DNA of 64,000 bases from Prionace glauca (GCA_037974335.1 CM075743.1:7746449-7810448), one strand, 5' to 3'; counted from the first letter of the stretch, positions 47,301 through 54,405 are shown. Notes: generated by a model from the sequence alone, not told the origin. Translations and numbers: made by a program.

Positions 47301-50300
47301 GATAACAAAGGTTAGGAGAAACTATGAAGCTGGGCTAGTGCTTAATATAAAAAAGGATAGCAAGAGTTTTTATAAATATATAAAAAGGAAGAGGATGGCT
47401 AGGGTGAATGTTGGTCCTTTAGAGGATGAGAAAGGGGAGCTAGTGGTAGGGGATGGGGATATGGCTAAGGTATTGAATAACTTTTTTGTTTCTGTCTTCA
47501 CGGAGGACGACGTGAATAATTTGCCGGGTGTTAGCGATGGAAAGGTGGTAGGACTGGAGGGTCTTAATGATATTACTGTTACTAGAGAGGCGGTGCTCGA
47601 CAGACTGGAGGGGCTGATTGTGGACAAGTCCCCAGGACCGAATGGTATGCATCCGAGGATTCTGAAAGAAATGGCGGAGGTGATAGTGGATGCCTTGGTG
47701 GTTATTTTCCAGATGTCGCTGGATTCCGGGGAAGTGCCGGATGATTGGAAAACGGCTAATGTTACGCCGTTGTTTAAGAAGGGTGCCAGGCAAAAGGCGG
47801 GAAATTATAGGCCGGTTAGTTTAATGTCTGTGGTAGGTAAAATGTTAGAATCTGTCATTAAGGAGGAAATTGCGAGGCATCTTGAAGGGAATTGCTTGAT
47901 AGAGCAGACGCAACACGGTTTCATTAAAGGGAAGTCGTGTCCGACAAATTTACTGGAGTTCTATGAGGATGTGTCTAGGGCGGTGGATAGAGGAGAGCCG
48001 GTGGATGTGGTCTTTCTGGATTTTCAGAAGGCGTTTGACAAAGTACCTCATAAGAAGTTATTGCAGAAGGTCGAGGGACATGGAGTTGGGGGTAGGGTGT
48101 TAGCGTGGATAGAGGATTGGTTGTCAAATAGGAGGCAGAGAGTGGGGGTCAATGGGTGCTATTCGGATTGGCGGATGGTGACTAGTGGAGTGCCCCAAGG
48201 GTCGGTGCTGGGGCCTCAGCTTTTTACCATTTATACAGATGATCTGGAGGAGGGAACCGAGTGTAGGGTGTCGAAATTTGCTGATGACACCAAGATTGGG
48301 GGAACGGCAAATTGTGTGGAGAGTCTGCAGAAGGATCTAGATAGGCTGGGCGAATGGGCCAGGAAATGGCAAATGGAATTTAATGTTGGCAAGTGTGAGG
48401 TGGTCCACTTTGGTAGGAAGAATGGTAGGAAGGACTATTACTTACGGGGCGAAAAACTGCAGTAGGCGACGGTGCAGAGGGACCTCAGGGTCCTTGTGCA
48501 TGAGTCGCAAAAACCCAGCTTGCAAGTGCAGCAGGTGGTCAGGAAGGCGAATGGGATGCTGGCCTTCATAGCGAGGGGGATTGAATATAAAAGTAGGGAG
48601 GTCTTGCTGCAGCTGTATAGGGCATTGGTGAGGCCGCAGCTGGAGTACTGTGTGCATTTTTGGGCGCCGCACCTGCGCAAAGATATTTTGGCCTTGGAGG
48701 GAGTGCAGAGGAGGTTTACTAGGCTGATACTGGAGTTGAGGGGGTTGAGCTATGAGGAGAGGCTGAATAAACTGGGCTTGTACTCGTTAGAGTTTAGAAG
48801 AATGAGGGGAGATCTCATTGAGATGTATAAGATGATGAATGGGATGGATAGGATAGAGGTGGAGAGACTCTTCCCGCTCAAAGACAGTAGGACTAGGGGG
48901 CACAGCCTCAAGATAAAAGGGGGGCCTTTTAGAACGGAGTTGAGGAGGAACTTCTTCACTCAAAGGGTGGTGAATCTCTGGAATTCTCTGCCCATTGAAG
49001 TGGGCAGAGAAATATTTTTAAGACGCAGGTTGATGGGTTTTTGATGAGAGGGGATTAAGGGTTATGGGGAGAGGGCGGGAAAGTGGAACTGAGCAGCGAC
49101 AGATCAGCCATGATCTTATTGAATGGCGGGGCAGGCTCGAAGGGCTAGATGGCCTACTCCTGCTCCTATTTCTTATGTTGTTATCTCGTCATTTGTGCGC
49201 AGTTTCTCCCGAGGCGGGCAGGTTGAGTTGGGAATTTTCCAAATTCTCCCGACCTACCTCCGGAATGAAAGTCGAGGCCAATGTCTCAACAGTTAATAAA
49301 GAGGCTTCTTTTACCATCCAAACAATATGACAACTCCAGGTTAATTCACTTGTAATGTTGGACTCTGTTCGGCTGACCTCAGTCTCTTGAGTCACCCATT
49401 ACATCAGGAAGCCTCTGGATCTTGGTCAATTCTTTGGAGGGATTCTATAGGGGAGGTGATGGCCTAGTGATATTATTGCTGGACTGTTAGTGAATGTTCT
49501 GGGGATTTGGGTTTGAATCCTGCCATGGCAGACAGCCGAATTCAAATTCAATGAAATGTAACTGGGATATAGAATCACCTGATGACCACGAAAGTGTTGT
49601 TATTGTCTGAATTTTACTTTTTTTCTGAATGCGAGCTCCCAACATTGGATTTATGTAACATAAGTCAGTTTTCCCGACCGCTGCCTTCTCGCTGCCAGAC
49701 TCTGCACTGCTCGGGATATCGGAGCTGTCTGTTTCCCCATGGATAAAACATGGATTGAACATTTCAGTCGAGATGAATAAAGATAATCACTGAGAAACAT
49801 ACCGTCAGATATTTGAAGCTCGACAGCATACATTGGATCGAGAAGCCCAGTTCTTTCAATCCCACATCTGTACCATCCTGCATCTCCTAAGTGAAGATCC
49901 TTCATAGTGACAACAAATACTCCTTGTGACTTGTTATCTCTGATTGATATTCTGCCATTTCGAGAAATTGTCTTTGCGATAACCTGACACTGGCGAGTAT
50001 TGCCGCGACACCAATATTTATTATGTGAATTGTACCGTGCATCATAGTGACAATTTATTGTGATTGCTCTTCCCACAATTCCTGTTACTTTCTGTTCTGC
50101 CCACAATTCACCTGAAACTGAGACAACATTTCAGAAATTGAACAGGAAATAATTGCTTCATTCAAATACGTACATTCTTATGAGTTAAATTCCATGCAGA
50201 TTAACATAATCATTAAATAGAGATTTTTCACAATCTCAGGATGTCCCAAAGTATTTCACAATCAATGGTTTACTTTTCAAACATTTTGGGGTATTTTCTT

Positions 50301-53300
50301 GACTCACAGGTAGGAGCTGGGAGAGCAGATAGGACTGGAAATTGAGGTTCTGCCTCACACTATGGGGTTTCACTTCAGTGTGTAACAGAAATAGACATGG
50401 GGCAGCACAGTGATTAACATTGCTGTCTCAGAGCGCCAGGGAATTGGGTTCGATTCCCGGCGTGGGTCACTATCTGTGTGGAGTTTGCTCGTTCTCCCCG
50501 TGTCTGCGTGGTTTCCTCCAGGTGCTCTGGTTTCCTCCCACATTCTGAAAGATGCGCTGGTTAGGTGCATTGACCTGAACAGGTGCAGGAGTGTGGCGAC
50601 TGGAGACCTTTCACAGTAACTTCATTGCAGTGTTAATGTAAGCCTTGATTTTGATTAATAAATAAACTCTAACTTTTAGACTCTTGTACAGACCTGAGAA
50701 TTTTGGGGCGTTGCCAGTGGGTGCGTTGGGGGTTAGACATGAATTTGATGCTGCCAAGGGGGGATATTCGGATCGTGGGTGGGCTGCGGATGTCAGGGAG
50801 TTATCTTTGCAGGCCTTGGTGATGGGTGGCCTAGGGGAATGGCTGGAGGTCTGTCGGGATTTAAATGCCTCCTGGGGAGGTGAGTGGAAATCAGGGGGAG
50901 GTTTGGGTCAACTCGGGGAAACAGAGTCCTTTTTGTTTGCCGTGGGGGGGTTTGGGGGTGGTGAGAGGTCTGGGGAGGGTGAGAGGGGAATGAAGGGAGT
51001 GTGGAAAACTGGAAGTGTGGTGTTGTGTGAGGTTTCAGCAGAATTTCCATCTTCTCAACTTTGTTGCTGCAACCTGTACTGCAGGAGGAATTGGAGATGA
51101 TGAGAACATTGCTGACAAACATAGAAAGGAAAGAGATTGAGGTTTGGTCAGGGAAGATTCAGAAATTCGGAGACTGATCACTGAGCAGGACCGAAGGAAC
51201 TTAGAAACTACAAACATGAGTAGGCCATTCAGCCCTTCGAGTCTGCTCCACCATTCATTTTGATCATGGCTGATCATTGAATTCAATATCCTGATCCCCT
51301 CTTCCCCCGACATCCTTTTGACCGCTTTAGCCCCAAGAACTATATCTAATTTCTTCTCAAAACATTTTGGCCTCAATTACATTCTGTGGGAGTGAATTCC
51401 ACATTCACCGCCCTCTGGGTGAAGAAATTTCTCCTCGCCTCAGTTCTAAAAGGTCTATCCCTTAAACTATGACCCCCTAGTTCAGGACCCCCACCATTGG
51501 GAATATTCTTGGTGAATTTACCTTTTCTAATCCTGTTAGAATTTTATAAGTTTCTATGAGATCCCCCTGCATCCTTCTAAATTCCAGTGAATCTAACCCT
51601 AACCGACTTAGTCTCCCCTCATATAAACCACATCCACTAGTCCTCCTCAATCAAAGTTACATCCTCAAAGAATTCTAATAGTTTCATCAAGCATGATTTA
51701 GCTTCTGTAAATCCATGCTGACTTTGTCTGATACCACTGCCTTCCAAATGCCGAGTTACTAAATTCTTGATAATCGATGCGAGCAACTTCCTCTCGACTG
51801 ACGTTAGTCTCGCTGGTCTATAGTTCCCTGTTTTGTCTTTACCTCCCCTTGTGAACTGCGGGATTACATTACCTATTCTCCAATCTGTAGGAACCAGTCC
51901 AGAATCTAAAGAGTTCTGGAAAATACTCACTAATGGATCTACTATTTCCTGGGCCACTTCTTTAAGTACTCTGGGATGAAGATTATCAGGACCTGAAGAT
52001 TTATTCACCTTCAATCCCACCAATTTCCTCAAAACCATTTCTCTACGAATGCTGATTTCCTTCAGCTTCTCACTTAACCGTGTTTCGCGCCATATTTCTG
52101 TTATATTATTCATATCTTCCTTTATGAAAACTGAAGCAAAGTACAAGTTTAACTCATCAGCCGTTTCTTTATTCCCCATTATGAACTCGCCCGTTTCTGA
52201 CTTAAGGGCCTACATTTGTTTTTGTCAATCTCTCTCTCTTTACGTACCTATAGAAACTTTCACACTCAGTTAATATGTTTGCTGCAAGCTTACTTTCATA
52301 CCCATACTTAAGGGGAGGCAATGGTTTTGAGGTATTATCGCTCGGCAATTAATCCAGTAACTCTGCCAATGATCTGGAGACCTGGCTTCGAATCCCACCA
52401 CAGCAAATGTTGGAACTTAAATTCAATACATAAAATATCTGGAATGAAGAATCTACTGATGACCATGAAACCATTGTCGCTTGTTGGAAACACTCATCTG
52501 ATTCACTAATGTCCTTAAGGGAAGGGAATCTGCCTTCCTTACCCGGTCTGGCCTATATGTGACTCCAGATCCACAGCAATGTGGTTGACATTTCAGAAAG
52601 AGTTTACAATAAATGACAGGATGGGGATTCCAAAACAATTAAAAATCTTGAGTGAAAATATGAGGATGAGAAAAAAGATCCGGGAAAAATTAAAAATGAG
52701 TTAACAGAGAGGCTGAGTGTAGTTGGGACTGGGAGTGTAACAGCATTTGTTTGAAATGATATTTCATCATTAGTGGCATCGAGGTCATTAACCAAAACCT
52801 CATTGCAGCGTAATCTTGTCATGTTAAAATGGGCAGCACGAATAACTGAAATCCAGTGATTGAAAGTTAAACAATTGGAAGAAAAAGGTGACTTATGTGA
52901 AAAGTAATATAGATCAACCATCTGTCAGAGAGGAACAGTGACATTGACAGACCTTCATAAAATAACACCTCATCAACTCTGAAGTTTATTTCCTCGTCAC
53001 AAGTCGGCTTACATTAGCACTGCAATGAAGCTACTGTGAAAATCCCCTCAGCTTGACACCCTGGCGCCTGTTTGGGTACACTGAGGGAGAATTTAGTATG
53101 GCCAATGCATCTAACCAGCACGTCTTTTGGAGTGTGTGAGAAAACCAGAGCACCCTGAGGAAACCCGTGCCGATACGGGGAGAACATGCGGACTCTGCAC
53201 AGTCACTCAAGCCTGGAATCAAACCCGGGTCGTTGATGCTGTGAGGCTGCAGTGTGAACCACTGTGCCATCATGCTGCCCCTATTTTAAACTTGTACAAA

Positions 53301-54405
53301 CCTGAGACGTATTTGTGGGGTTCTCAATGCTGCAGCCTTCAATAAATATTGGACATCAGATTACATTTAAAAAAATATTAAAATGTACATAAAAAGCAAA
53401 TACAAAATAAAAAAGACCTTTCATTTTAAAAATGTGACTCATCTCAATTTTGAAAAACTAAATTGTCCTCAAATTCCCATTCACAATGAATGTTGCTGTT
53501 TTGCTTCGTTGCTAAATATTTCCATGGTGCGATAATGTAATCACAAGGAGTTACTGTACAAAATCTCACAAATATTAACAATTTATATTTGCTGAGTATT
53601 TTCATCCTTTAAATACAGACGACTTCCCAAATCTATAAAAAGATGAAGCAGACTCAGCAAATTTGTGTTTCTGTTCCCAATAGCTTGTTCTTCTGAGAAC
53701 TGGTCACCAGCCTGAATTTGGAGATGCTGCCGTTGGACTGGGCTACACACAGTAAGAAGTCTGATAACACCAGGTTTAAGTCCAACCGATTTATTTCATA
53801 GTAAACTCACAAGCTTTCGGGGTTTGCCCCTTCGTCAGGAGAATGGAGAGTTCTGGCCTCAGACAGAGCAGATAACAGCACAGTGTTGTCAGACTTCTTA
53901 TTGTGTTCACCAGCCTGAATCCAGAGACTGTAGCATAAGGGACACCACTCCACATCAAGACATGGCTGATTGAGTATCTCTCCCTCTTGCCTTCACTGTA
54001 TTGGAAGAATTTTGCAGGTTGACCATTTACCTGTTCCATCCCATCTTCCATTCCCATAAAGAGCAGGAGCCGGAAGACCAGAATCCTCAGGCTGTCCATG
54101 TCCCACTGCGGCTGCCAGAGAGGATGGAAAATCAGAAGCTCAGACAAATCTCCGTTCGCTGCAGTGGGATGGGAAAATCCCGGCTGCGAGCGAGGTCGGA
54201 GAATCTGCTCCAGAGACTCTACCCACTGCAAGGAGAAACCTCCTTTTGTGCTTTTACAGGTCTCCAAATATTTAAACATCTCTCTCTGTCTCATATGTTT
54301 GCATAACCGGCAGACTAGAGTTAAACTAACACTGATTATCTGACTGTCCAGCTCTGGCTGTTACTCACCGGGCAGAGAGGAAAGGAGGAGAATCAAAATC
54401 CACAT
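20062..54405 (-). CDS. Gene B: inhibitory V-C2-V-C2 leukocyte receptor (MDIR/CD300-like), complete
   Basis: Nine coding exons: 54405-54369, 50111-49803, 42864-42541, 38223-37918, 36429-36106, 33387-33267, 31687-31599, 22107-22055 and 20373-20062. All have AG/GT borders and matching phases, and the sum is 1875 nt, 624 residues plus stop. Layout: leader 1-13, V 13-116, C2 116-224, V 224-326, C2 326-434, stalk 434-474, membrane span about 476-498, cytoplasmic tail 499-624 with ITIM tyrosines 560 and 589. A type I plasma-membrane receptor recruiting SH2 phosphatases is the expected role; the ligand is unknown. The V domains resemble CD300, pIgR and TREM; the C2 domains resemble FcR-like domains. 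The mix fits the MDIR family reported in cartilaginous fish. No stop or frame break was found. Confidence 0.9.
20545..21600 (-). mobile_element. Old CR1 fragment interrupted by an inverted-repeat element
   Basis: Antisense CR1 3' half, heavily decayed. It begins with the CATAGAAACAT...GGCCATTCAGCCCTTCGAG tail pattern and continues into RT-region remnants. The element at 21151-21344 splits it. It lies in gene B intron 8. Confidence 0.7.
21151..21344. mobile_element. Inverted-repeat element with 8-base target repeat
   Basis: The left end AGTAAGAAGTCTCGCAACACC and the right end GGTATTGTGAGACTTCTTA are inverted copies. GCTATGAA flanks both sides (21143-21150 and 21345-21352). Relatives lie at 53718 and 58465. 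No coding capacity; the class is uncertain. Confidence 0.7.
22055..22107 (-). CDS. Gene B exon 8: 53-nt cytoplasmic exon
   Basis: A pyrimidine-rich acceptor ending TTTTCAG and a donor GTAAGG bound a 53-nt exon reading SIGILCHQRDKTPHDNL. It bridges phase 1 from the transmembrane exon to phase 0 of the tail exon. Without it the reading frame would fail. From memory, KIR genes also have a 53-nt exon after the transmembrane exon, which supports kinship of the 3' gene structure. Confidence 0.85.
22205..22490 (+). mobile_element. HE1-like SINE, alternative tail
   Basis: A full tRNA-like head (GTGGCACAGTGGTTAGCACT), B box and body, ending with the GTAAGCCTACTTGTGAC tail. It lies in gene B intron 7, 98 bases from exon 8. 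Confidence 0.85.
22822..23176 (+). mobile_element. HE1-like SINE with a small internal insertion
   Basis: Head, B box and CR1-like tail are recognisable. About 60 unrelated bases near 22930-22990 interrupt the body. Confidence 0.75.
23230..23480 (+). mobile_element. HE1-like SINE, 5' truncated, alternative tail
   Basis: It starts in the B-box region (TTTGGTTCCCGGC) and ends with the CTTGTGAC tail followed by AATA repeats at 23461-23480. Confidence 0.8.
23645..23651 (+). promoter_or_regulatory. Predicted -1 frameshift heptamer, E4
   Basis: Zero-frame codons are GCT TTA AAC TAA. The -1 frame from TTT at 23645 is open into ORF2. A run of nine G starts six bases after the heptamer. Confidence 0.62.
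23645..26599 (+). CDS. CR1 ORF2, subfamily C, broken by one stop
   Basis: The frame runs from the frameshift site through endonuclease motifs NARSIRNK, TETW, GDFNLHIDW and SDHCM and RT motifs KSPGPDGM, NYRPVSL, LDFQKAFDKV, GVPQGSVLGP and FADD. It ends at 26599. A single TAA at 23939-23941 interrupts it in the GYKCF motif, where other copies have Lys. Otherwise it is uninterrupted over about 985 codons. The endonuclease and RT would be dead unless the stop is bypassed. Confidence 0.88.
26700..27189. other. Gene B intron 7, no feature
   Basis: I see no exon or named repeat here. Confidence 0.4.
27190..28890 (-). mobile_element. Old CR1 3' fragment, split by a younger CR1
   Basis: The outer pieces 27190-27390 and 28769-28890 are antisense CR1 C-terminal remnants that read continuously across the insertion (AGTTTGTTCCAGACACT joining CACCACCCTCTGTGTG). 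The younger element fills the gap. Confidence 0.7.
27391..28768 (-). mobile_element. CR1 subfamily C, 5' truncated, open partial ORF2
   Basis: 424 codons of the RT C-terminal half are uninterrupted (28765-27491), from MLETVIKEE through MDGFLIREG-like residues. LDFQKAFDKV, GVPQGSVLGP and FADD are all present. The 3' tail is TTCTTATG repeats. A possible 4-base repeat, CTCA, flanks the insertion. Confidence 0.9.
28891..29575. other. Gene B intron 7, no feature
   Basis: No exon with convincing splice signals and no named repeat. Confidence 0.4.
29576..29975 (+). mobile_element. CR1 3' fragment, diverged from subfamily C
   Basis: It encodes GRSKKLFPLAGETRTRGHGL and FFTQRFVNLWNSMP, the CR1 C-terminus, to a stop at 29881. 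TTCTTATG-like tail repeats follow. Confidence 0.8.
30136..30348. repeat. Interspersed repeat with TTTGATT ends
   Basis: The left end has GATTTGATTTAATCTGATTT and the right end AAATCAAATCAAATCAAA, giving short inverted ends. A related copy begins at 59655. The class is unknown. Confidence 0.5.
30419..31500 (+). mobile_element. CR1 subfamily C, 5' truncated
   Basis: The last 324 codons of ORF2 are open (30426-31400), starting just before the GVPQGSVLGP motif. The tail is three TTCTTATG repeats, and ATAG flanks both ends. It ends about 100 bases from the gene B transmembrane exon. Confidence 0.9.
31599..31687 (-). CDS. Gene B exon 7: transmembrane segment
   Basis: The acceptor is TATCACAG and the donor GTGAGA. 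The exon encodes a span starting IYIVLTVLGAILIVF, then VVSFLLYL, then the stop-transfer LRQNDK. There is no charged residue in the membrane, as expected of an inhibitory receptor that signals through its own tail. Phase 2 in, phase 1 out. Confidence 0.9.
31926..32010 (+). repeat. Half of a foldback element
   Basis: It matches one arm of the palindromic element at 44925-45150 (ACAGAAAATGCTGGAAATTCTCAGCA and onward, diverged). Confidence 0.6.
32054..32134 (+). mobile_element. HE1-like SINE head only
   Basis: The tRNA-like head with A- and B-box regions stops at GGGTCACT. This is the point where the CR1 broke the SINE at 7053; the body is not present downstream. Confidence 0.7.
32757..33055 (-). 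mobile_element. HE1-like SINE, alternative tail
   Basis: A near-complete antisense copy from the TTTATTAGTCATAAGGAGGCTTAC-type tail to the head with B box near 32990. It sits 212 bases from the gene B stalk exon. Confidence 0.8.
33267..33387 (-). CDS. Gene B exon 6: Ser/Thr-rich stalk
   Basis: The acceptor is TTTCAACAG and the donor GTACAA. The exon encodes ESKHLCEVSTTESPTTTHPT and a further 20 residues rich in Ser, Thr and Pro, likely O-glycosylated. A single Cys (HLCEV) is shared with gene C (YTCEV) and could form an interchain disulfide. Phase 1 in, phase 2 out. Confidence 0.85.
33388..33948. other. Gene B intron 5, part paralogous to gene C
   Basis: The part next to the stalk exon (33388-33540) resembles 63068-63180 next to the gene C stalk. 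No exon is seen. Confidence 0.5.
34133..35600 (+). mobile_element. Old CR1 fragment, subfamily D, interrupted
   Basis: Decayed RT C-terminal half (YINDLEE, then C-terminal CR1 sequence to 35519) with several frame breaks. An unrelated segment at 34687-35168 is absent from the duplicate at 40995-42030. Confidence 0.8.
34687..35168. mobile_element. Insertion found in only one duplicate; possible LTR-derived fossil
   Basis: About 480 bases replace sequence present in the other copy. An AATAAA near 35100 followed by about 60 bases and an end in CTAACA recall the 3' part of a solo LTR, but no matching start is seen. Family not assignable; younger than the tandem duplication; broken or partial. 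Confidence 0.3.
35601..36105. other. Gene B intron 5, duplicated
   Basis: Almost the same as 42030-42540. The open frame at 35632-35991 has no family resemblance and is only as conserved as the intron. Confidence 0.5.
36106..36429 (-). CDS. Gene B exon 5: second C2-type Ig domain
   Basis: Phase 1-1 exon of 324 nt. SISCE and QYYCTASNNQG give the canonical disulfide, with a Trp pair in YTWYEK; the order and YxC motif fit FcR-like and CD22-like C2 domains. N-glycosylation sequons occur at NAS and NYS. About 12 residues after the last strand (RGENYSYEIRIKSI) are encoded in the same exon. Confidence 0.9.
36500..37010 (+). mobile_element. LINE-derived 3' end repeat
   Basis: The motif order GACTGCAGTGATTCAAG, CTCACCACCACCTTCTCAAG and AATAAATGCTGGCC...GAATGAATAAA is, from memory, a very common shark LINE tail. 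The clade is not certain. It is shared with 42925-43440, so it predates the tandem duplication. Confidence 0.6.
37405..37600. repeat. Threefold intronic repeat, copy 1
   Basis: The segment starting TTTTGAATGTAAGTCA recurs at 43845-44035 (tandem duplicate) and again, more diverged, at 44632-44815. Confidence 0.7.
37918..38223 (-). CDS. Gene B exon 4: second V-type Ig domain
   Basis: Phase 1-1 exon of 306 nt. Conserved V features: ITINC, KYWC with the CD300/pIgR-type second disulfide, VFVVTMKDL, and GDAGWYSCGIERTG. An extra Cys occurs in the loop CHGWTCQC. The framework matches exon 2, but predicted loops differ heavily. Confidence 0.9.
38224..38532. other. Gene B intron 3, duplicated
   Basis: Nearly identical to 50112-50396, with one small indel and few mismatches in the first 150 bases. 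No other feature. Confidence 0.6.
38533..38806 (+). mobile_element. HE1-like SINE, alternative tail (duplicated)
   Basis: Head, B box (GGTTCGATTCCC) and alternative tail. Shared at the same place with 50397-50668, so it was inserted before the duplication. Confidence 0.85.
38807..39332. other. Gene B intron 3, duplicated GC-rich stretch
   Basis: It matches 50669-51190 almost base for base. A 138-codon open frame (38822-39238) occurs in both copies. It has no family resemblance and no more conservation than the intron, so I do not call it a gene. Confidence 0.5.
39333..40822 (-). mobile_element. Old CR1 fragment, subfamily E, cut by the duplication junction
   Basis: Antisense CR1 with C-terminal ORF2 remnants (RPQLEYCVQFW, YEGRLSRLGL) and RT core remnants. 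It is continuous to 40822, where it changes abruptly to the sequence found at 33949. Confidence 0.8.
40995..42030 (+). mobile_element. Old CR1 fragment, subfamily D (duplicate)
   Basis: Same element as at 34133 without the later insertion. RT remnants YINDLEE-like, then EALERA and the CR1 C-terminus, with several stops. Confidence 0.8.
42541..42864 (-). CDS. Gene B exon 3: first C2-type Ig domain
   Basis: Phase 1-1 exon of 324 nt with acceptor CCCACAG and donor GTAAGT. SASCE and QYYCTASNNQG form the core disulfide. Sequons NAS, NKS and NCS are present. It differs from exon 5 at roughly 17 of 108 residues, fewer than the V pair. Unpaired Cys in ASCSG and ENCSY are absent from exon 5. Confidence 0.9.
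42925..43440 (+). mobile_element. LINE-derived 3' end repeat (duplicate)
   Basis: Counterpart of 36500-37010 at the same intronic position. Confidence 0.6.
43845..44035. repeat. Threefold intronic repeat, copy 2
   Basis: Duplicate of 37405-37600, with only scattered base changes. Confidence 0.7.
44632..44815. repeat. Threefold intronic repeat, copy 3
   Basis: A more diverged copy of the segment at 43845. It shares TTTTGAATGTAAGTCAATGA and the GGGCAGTTTT block. Confidence 0.65.
44925..45150. repeat. Palindromic foldback element
   Basis: The left arm (GAAAATCTCTGCAGGTCTGA, CATCTGTGGAG, AACATTTCGAG) is followed by its inverse (CTCGAAACATTGG, CTCTCCACGTGC, TGAGATTTTCCAGC) after a short centre near 45055. 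Single arms occur at 31926 and 62440. No coding capacity. Confidence 0.75.
45404..46056 (+). mobile_element. HE1-like SINE split by a CR1 subfamily B 3' fragment
   Basis: Head and body at 45404-45536, tail at 45899-46056 (GGTTAGGTTGATTGGCCAAG to TTCTATGA). The inserted piece is listed next. Confidence 0.75.
45537..45898 (+). mobile_element. CR1 subfamily B 3' UTR fragment
   Basis: It matches the 3' UTR of the copies at 12557 and 15027, from the AAACTGGACC motif through the SINE-like body to a TTTGTTCTTTG tail. This shows that the SINE-like body travels as part of that LINE. Confidence 0.75.
46057..46733. other. Gene B intron 2, no feature
   Basis: No exon or named repeat. Confidence 0.4.
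46734..47032 (+). mobile_element. HE1-like SINE, alternative tail
   Basis: Head, B box (GGTTTGATTCC), body and the CTTGTGACTAATAAATAAA tail are all present. Confidence 0.85.
47131..49186 (+). mobile_element. CR1 subfamily C, 5' truncated, broken
   Basis: It starts late in the endonuclease-RT linker and runs to the TTCTTATG-type tail. ORF2 is open at 47260-48465 (401 codons with KSPGPNGM, LDFQKAFDKV, GVPQGSVLGP, FADD). It is then cut by a stop (CAG to TAG at 48463-48465) and continues in the same frame from 48472 until a frame change near 49005. Confidence 0.88.
49452..49620 (+). mobile_element. Second tRNA-headed SINE family, truncated
   Basis: A head of the type CCTAGTGATATTATTGCTGGACT with a GGTTTGAATCC B box, then GATGACCACGAAAGTGTTG. 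Relative of 52325-52600 and distinct from the HE1-like SINEs. Confidence 0.7.
49803..50111 (-). CDS. Gene B exon 2: first V-type Ig domain
   Basis: Phase 1-1 exon of 309 nt, acceptor TTTCAG and donor GTATGT. Starts GELWAEQKVTGIVGRAITIN, then KYWC, a partner Cys in RQCQV, VFVVTMKDL and GDAGWYRCGIERTG. Four Cys give the two disulfides typical of CD300/pIgR V domains. It is the membrane-distal domain, so probably the main ligand-binding site. Confidence 0.92.
50397..50668 (+). mobile_element. HE1-like SINE, alternative tail (duplicate)
   Basis: Counterpart of the SINE at 38533 in the tandem duplication. Confidence 0.85.
51190..52275 (-). mobile_element. Old CR1 fragment, subfamily E (duplicate, with deletion)
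   Basis: It aligns with 39333-40822 but skips about 690 bases near 51625. It continues past the duplication breakpoint at 51995 to RT-upstream sequence (NKSSGPDNLHPRVL, ADELNLYFASVF). A 180-codon stretch is open (52179-51637). Confidence 0.8.
52325..52600 (+). mobile_element. Second tRNA-headed SINE family
   Basis: B box of the form GGCTTCGAATCCCACC, then GATGACCATGAAACCATTGTCG and a CTTACCCGGTCTGGCCTA body. From memory this is a common shark SINE distinct from HE1. Confidence 0.75.
52983..53282 (-). mobile_element. HE1-like SINE, alternative tail
   Basis: A full antisense copy in gene B intron 1. The tail is at 52983 and the head ends near 53282. Confidence 0.85.
53283..53705. other. Gene B intron 1, AT-rich
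   Basis: No exon. Parts resemble 1960-2060 in gene A intron 1. Confidence 0.4.
53718..53908. mobile_element. Inverted-repeat element with 12-base target repeat
   Basis: Ends GTAAGAAGTCTGATAACACC and GTCAGACTTCTTATTGTG are inverted. ACCAGCCTGAAT flanks it exactly (53706-53717 and 53909-53920). Same family as 21151. Confidence 0.75.
53921..54368. other. Gene B intron 1 next to the leader exon
   Basis: Aligned with 2060-2393 of gene A. The open frames here have no family resemblance and are not conserved in A. Confidence 0.5.
54369..54405 (-). CDS. Gene B exon 1: leader
   Basis: Encodes MWILILLLSSLP plus one base (phase 1) before GTGAGT. The pattern recalls CD300 leaders, which also start Met-Trp and end in Pro/Ser-Gly. 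An in-frame ATG 33 bases upstream (54438) would add MTSTDLISNRT, but it is absent from gene A and has a poorer context, so the downstream start is preferred. Confidence 0.85.

Larger units (their letters stand above)
44325..49757. other. Segment present only in the right duplicate
   Basis: The left copy passes directly from CACACCAGTAGGA-like sequence at 37871 to sequence matching 49758. Either 5.4 kb was gained here or, more simply, lost from the left copy. It holds repeats listed separately and no exon that I can see. Confidence 0.6.
40826..51995. repeat. Tandem duplication, right copy (V1 and C2-1 of gene B)
   Basis: It aligns with 33949-40822 but has about 5.4 kb extra at 44325-49757, including a subfamily C CR1. 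It lacks about 690 bases of the subfamily E CR1 near 51625. It carries exons 3 and 2 of gene B. Confidence 0.88.

Noticed and set aside
33949-51995. Two separate receptor genes instead of one four-domain gene
   Set aside because: Only one leader, one stalk, one membrane exon and one tail lie between 20 and 55 kb, and phases allow continuous splicing. Alternative splicing to a two-domain form remains possible.
54001-54306. 101-codon plus-strand frame near the gene B leader
   Set aside because: No domain, and the paralogous gene A flank does not keep the frame.
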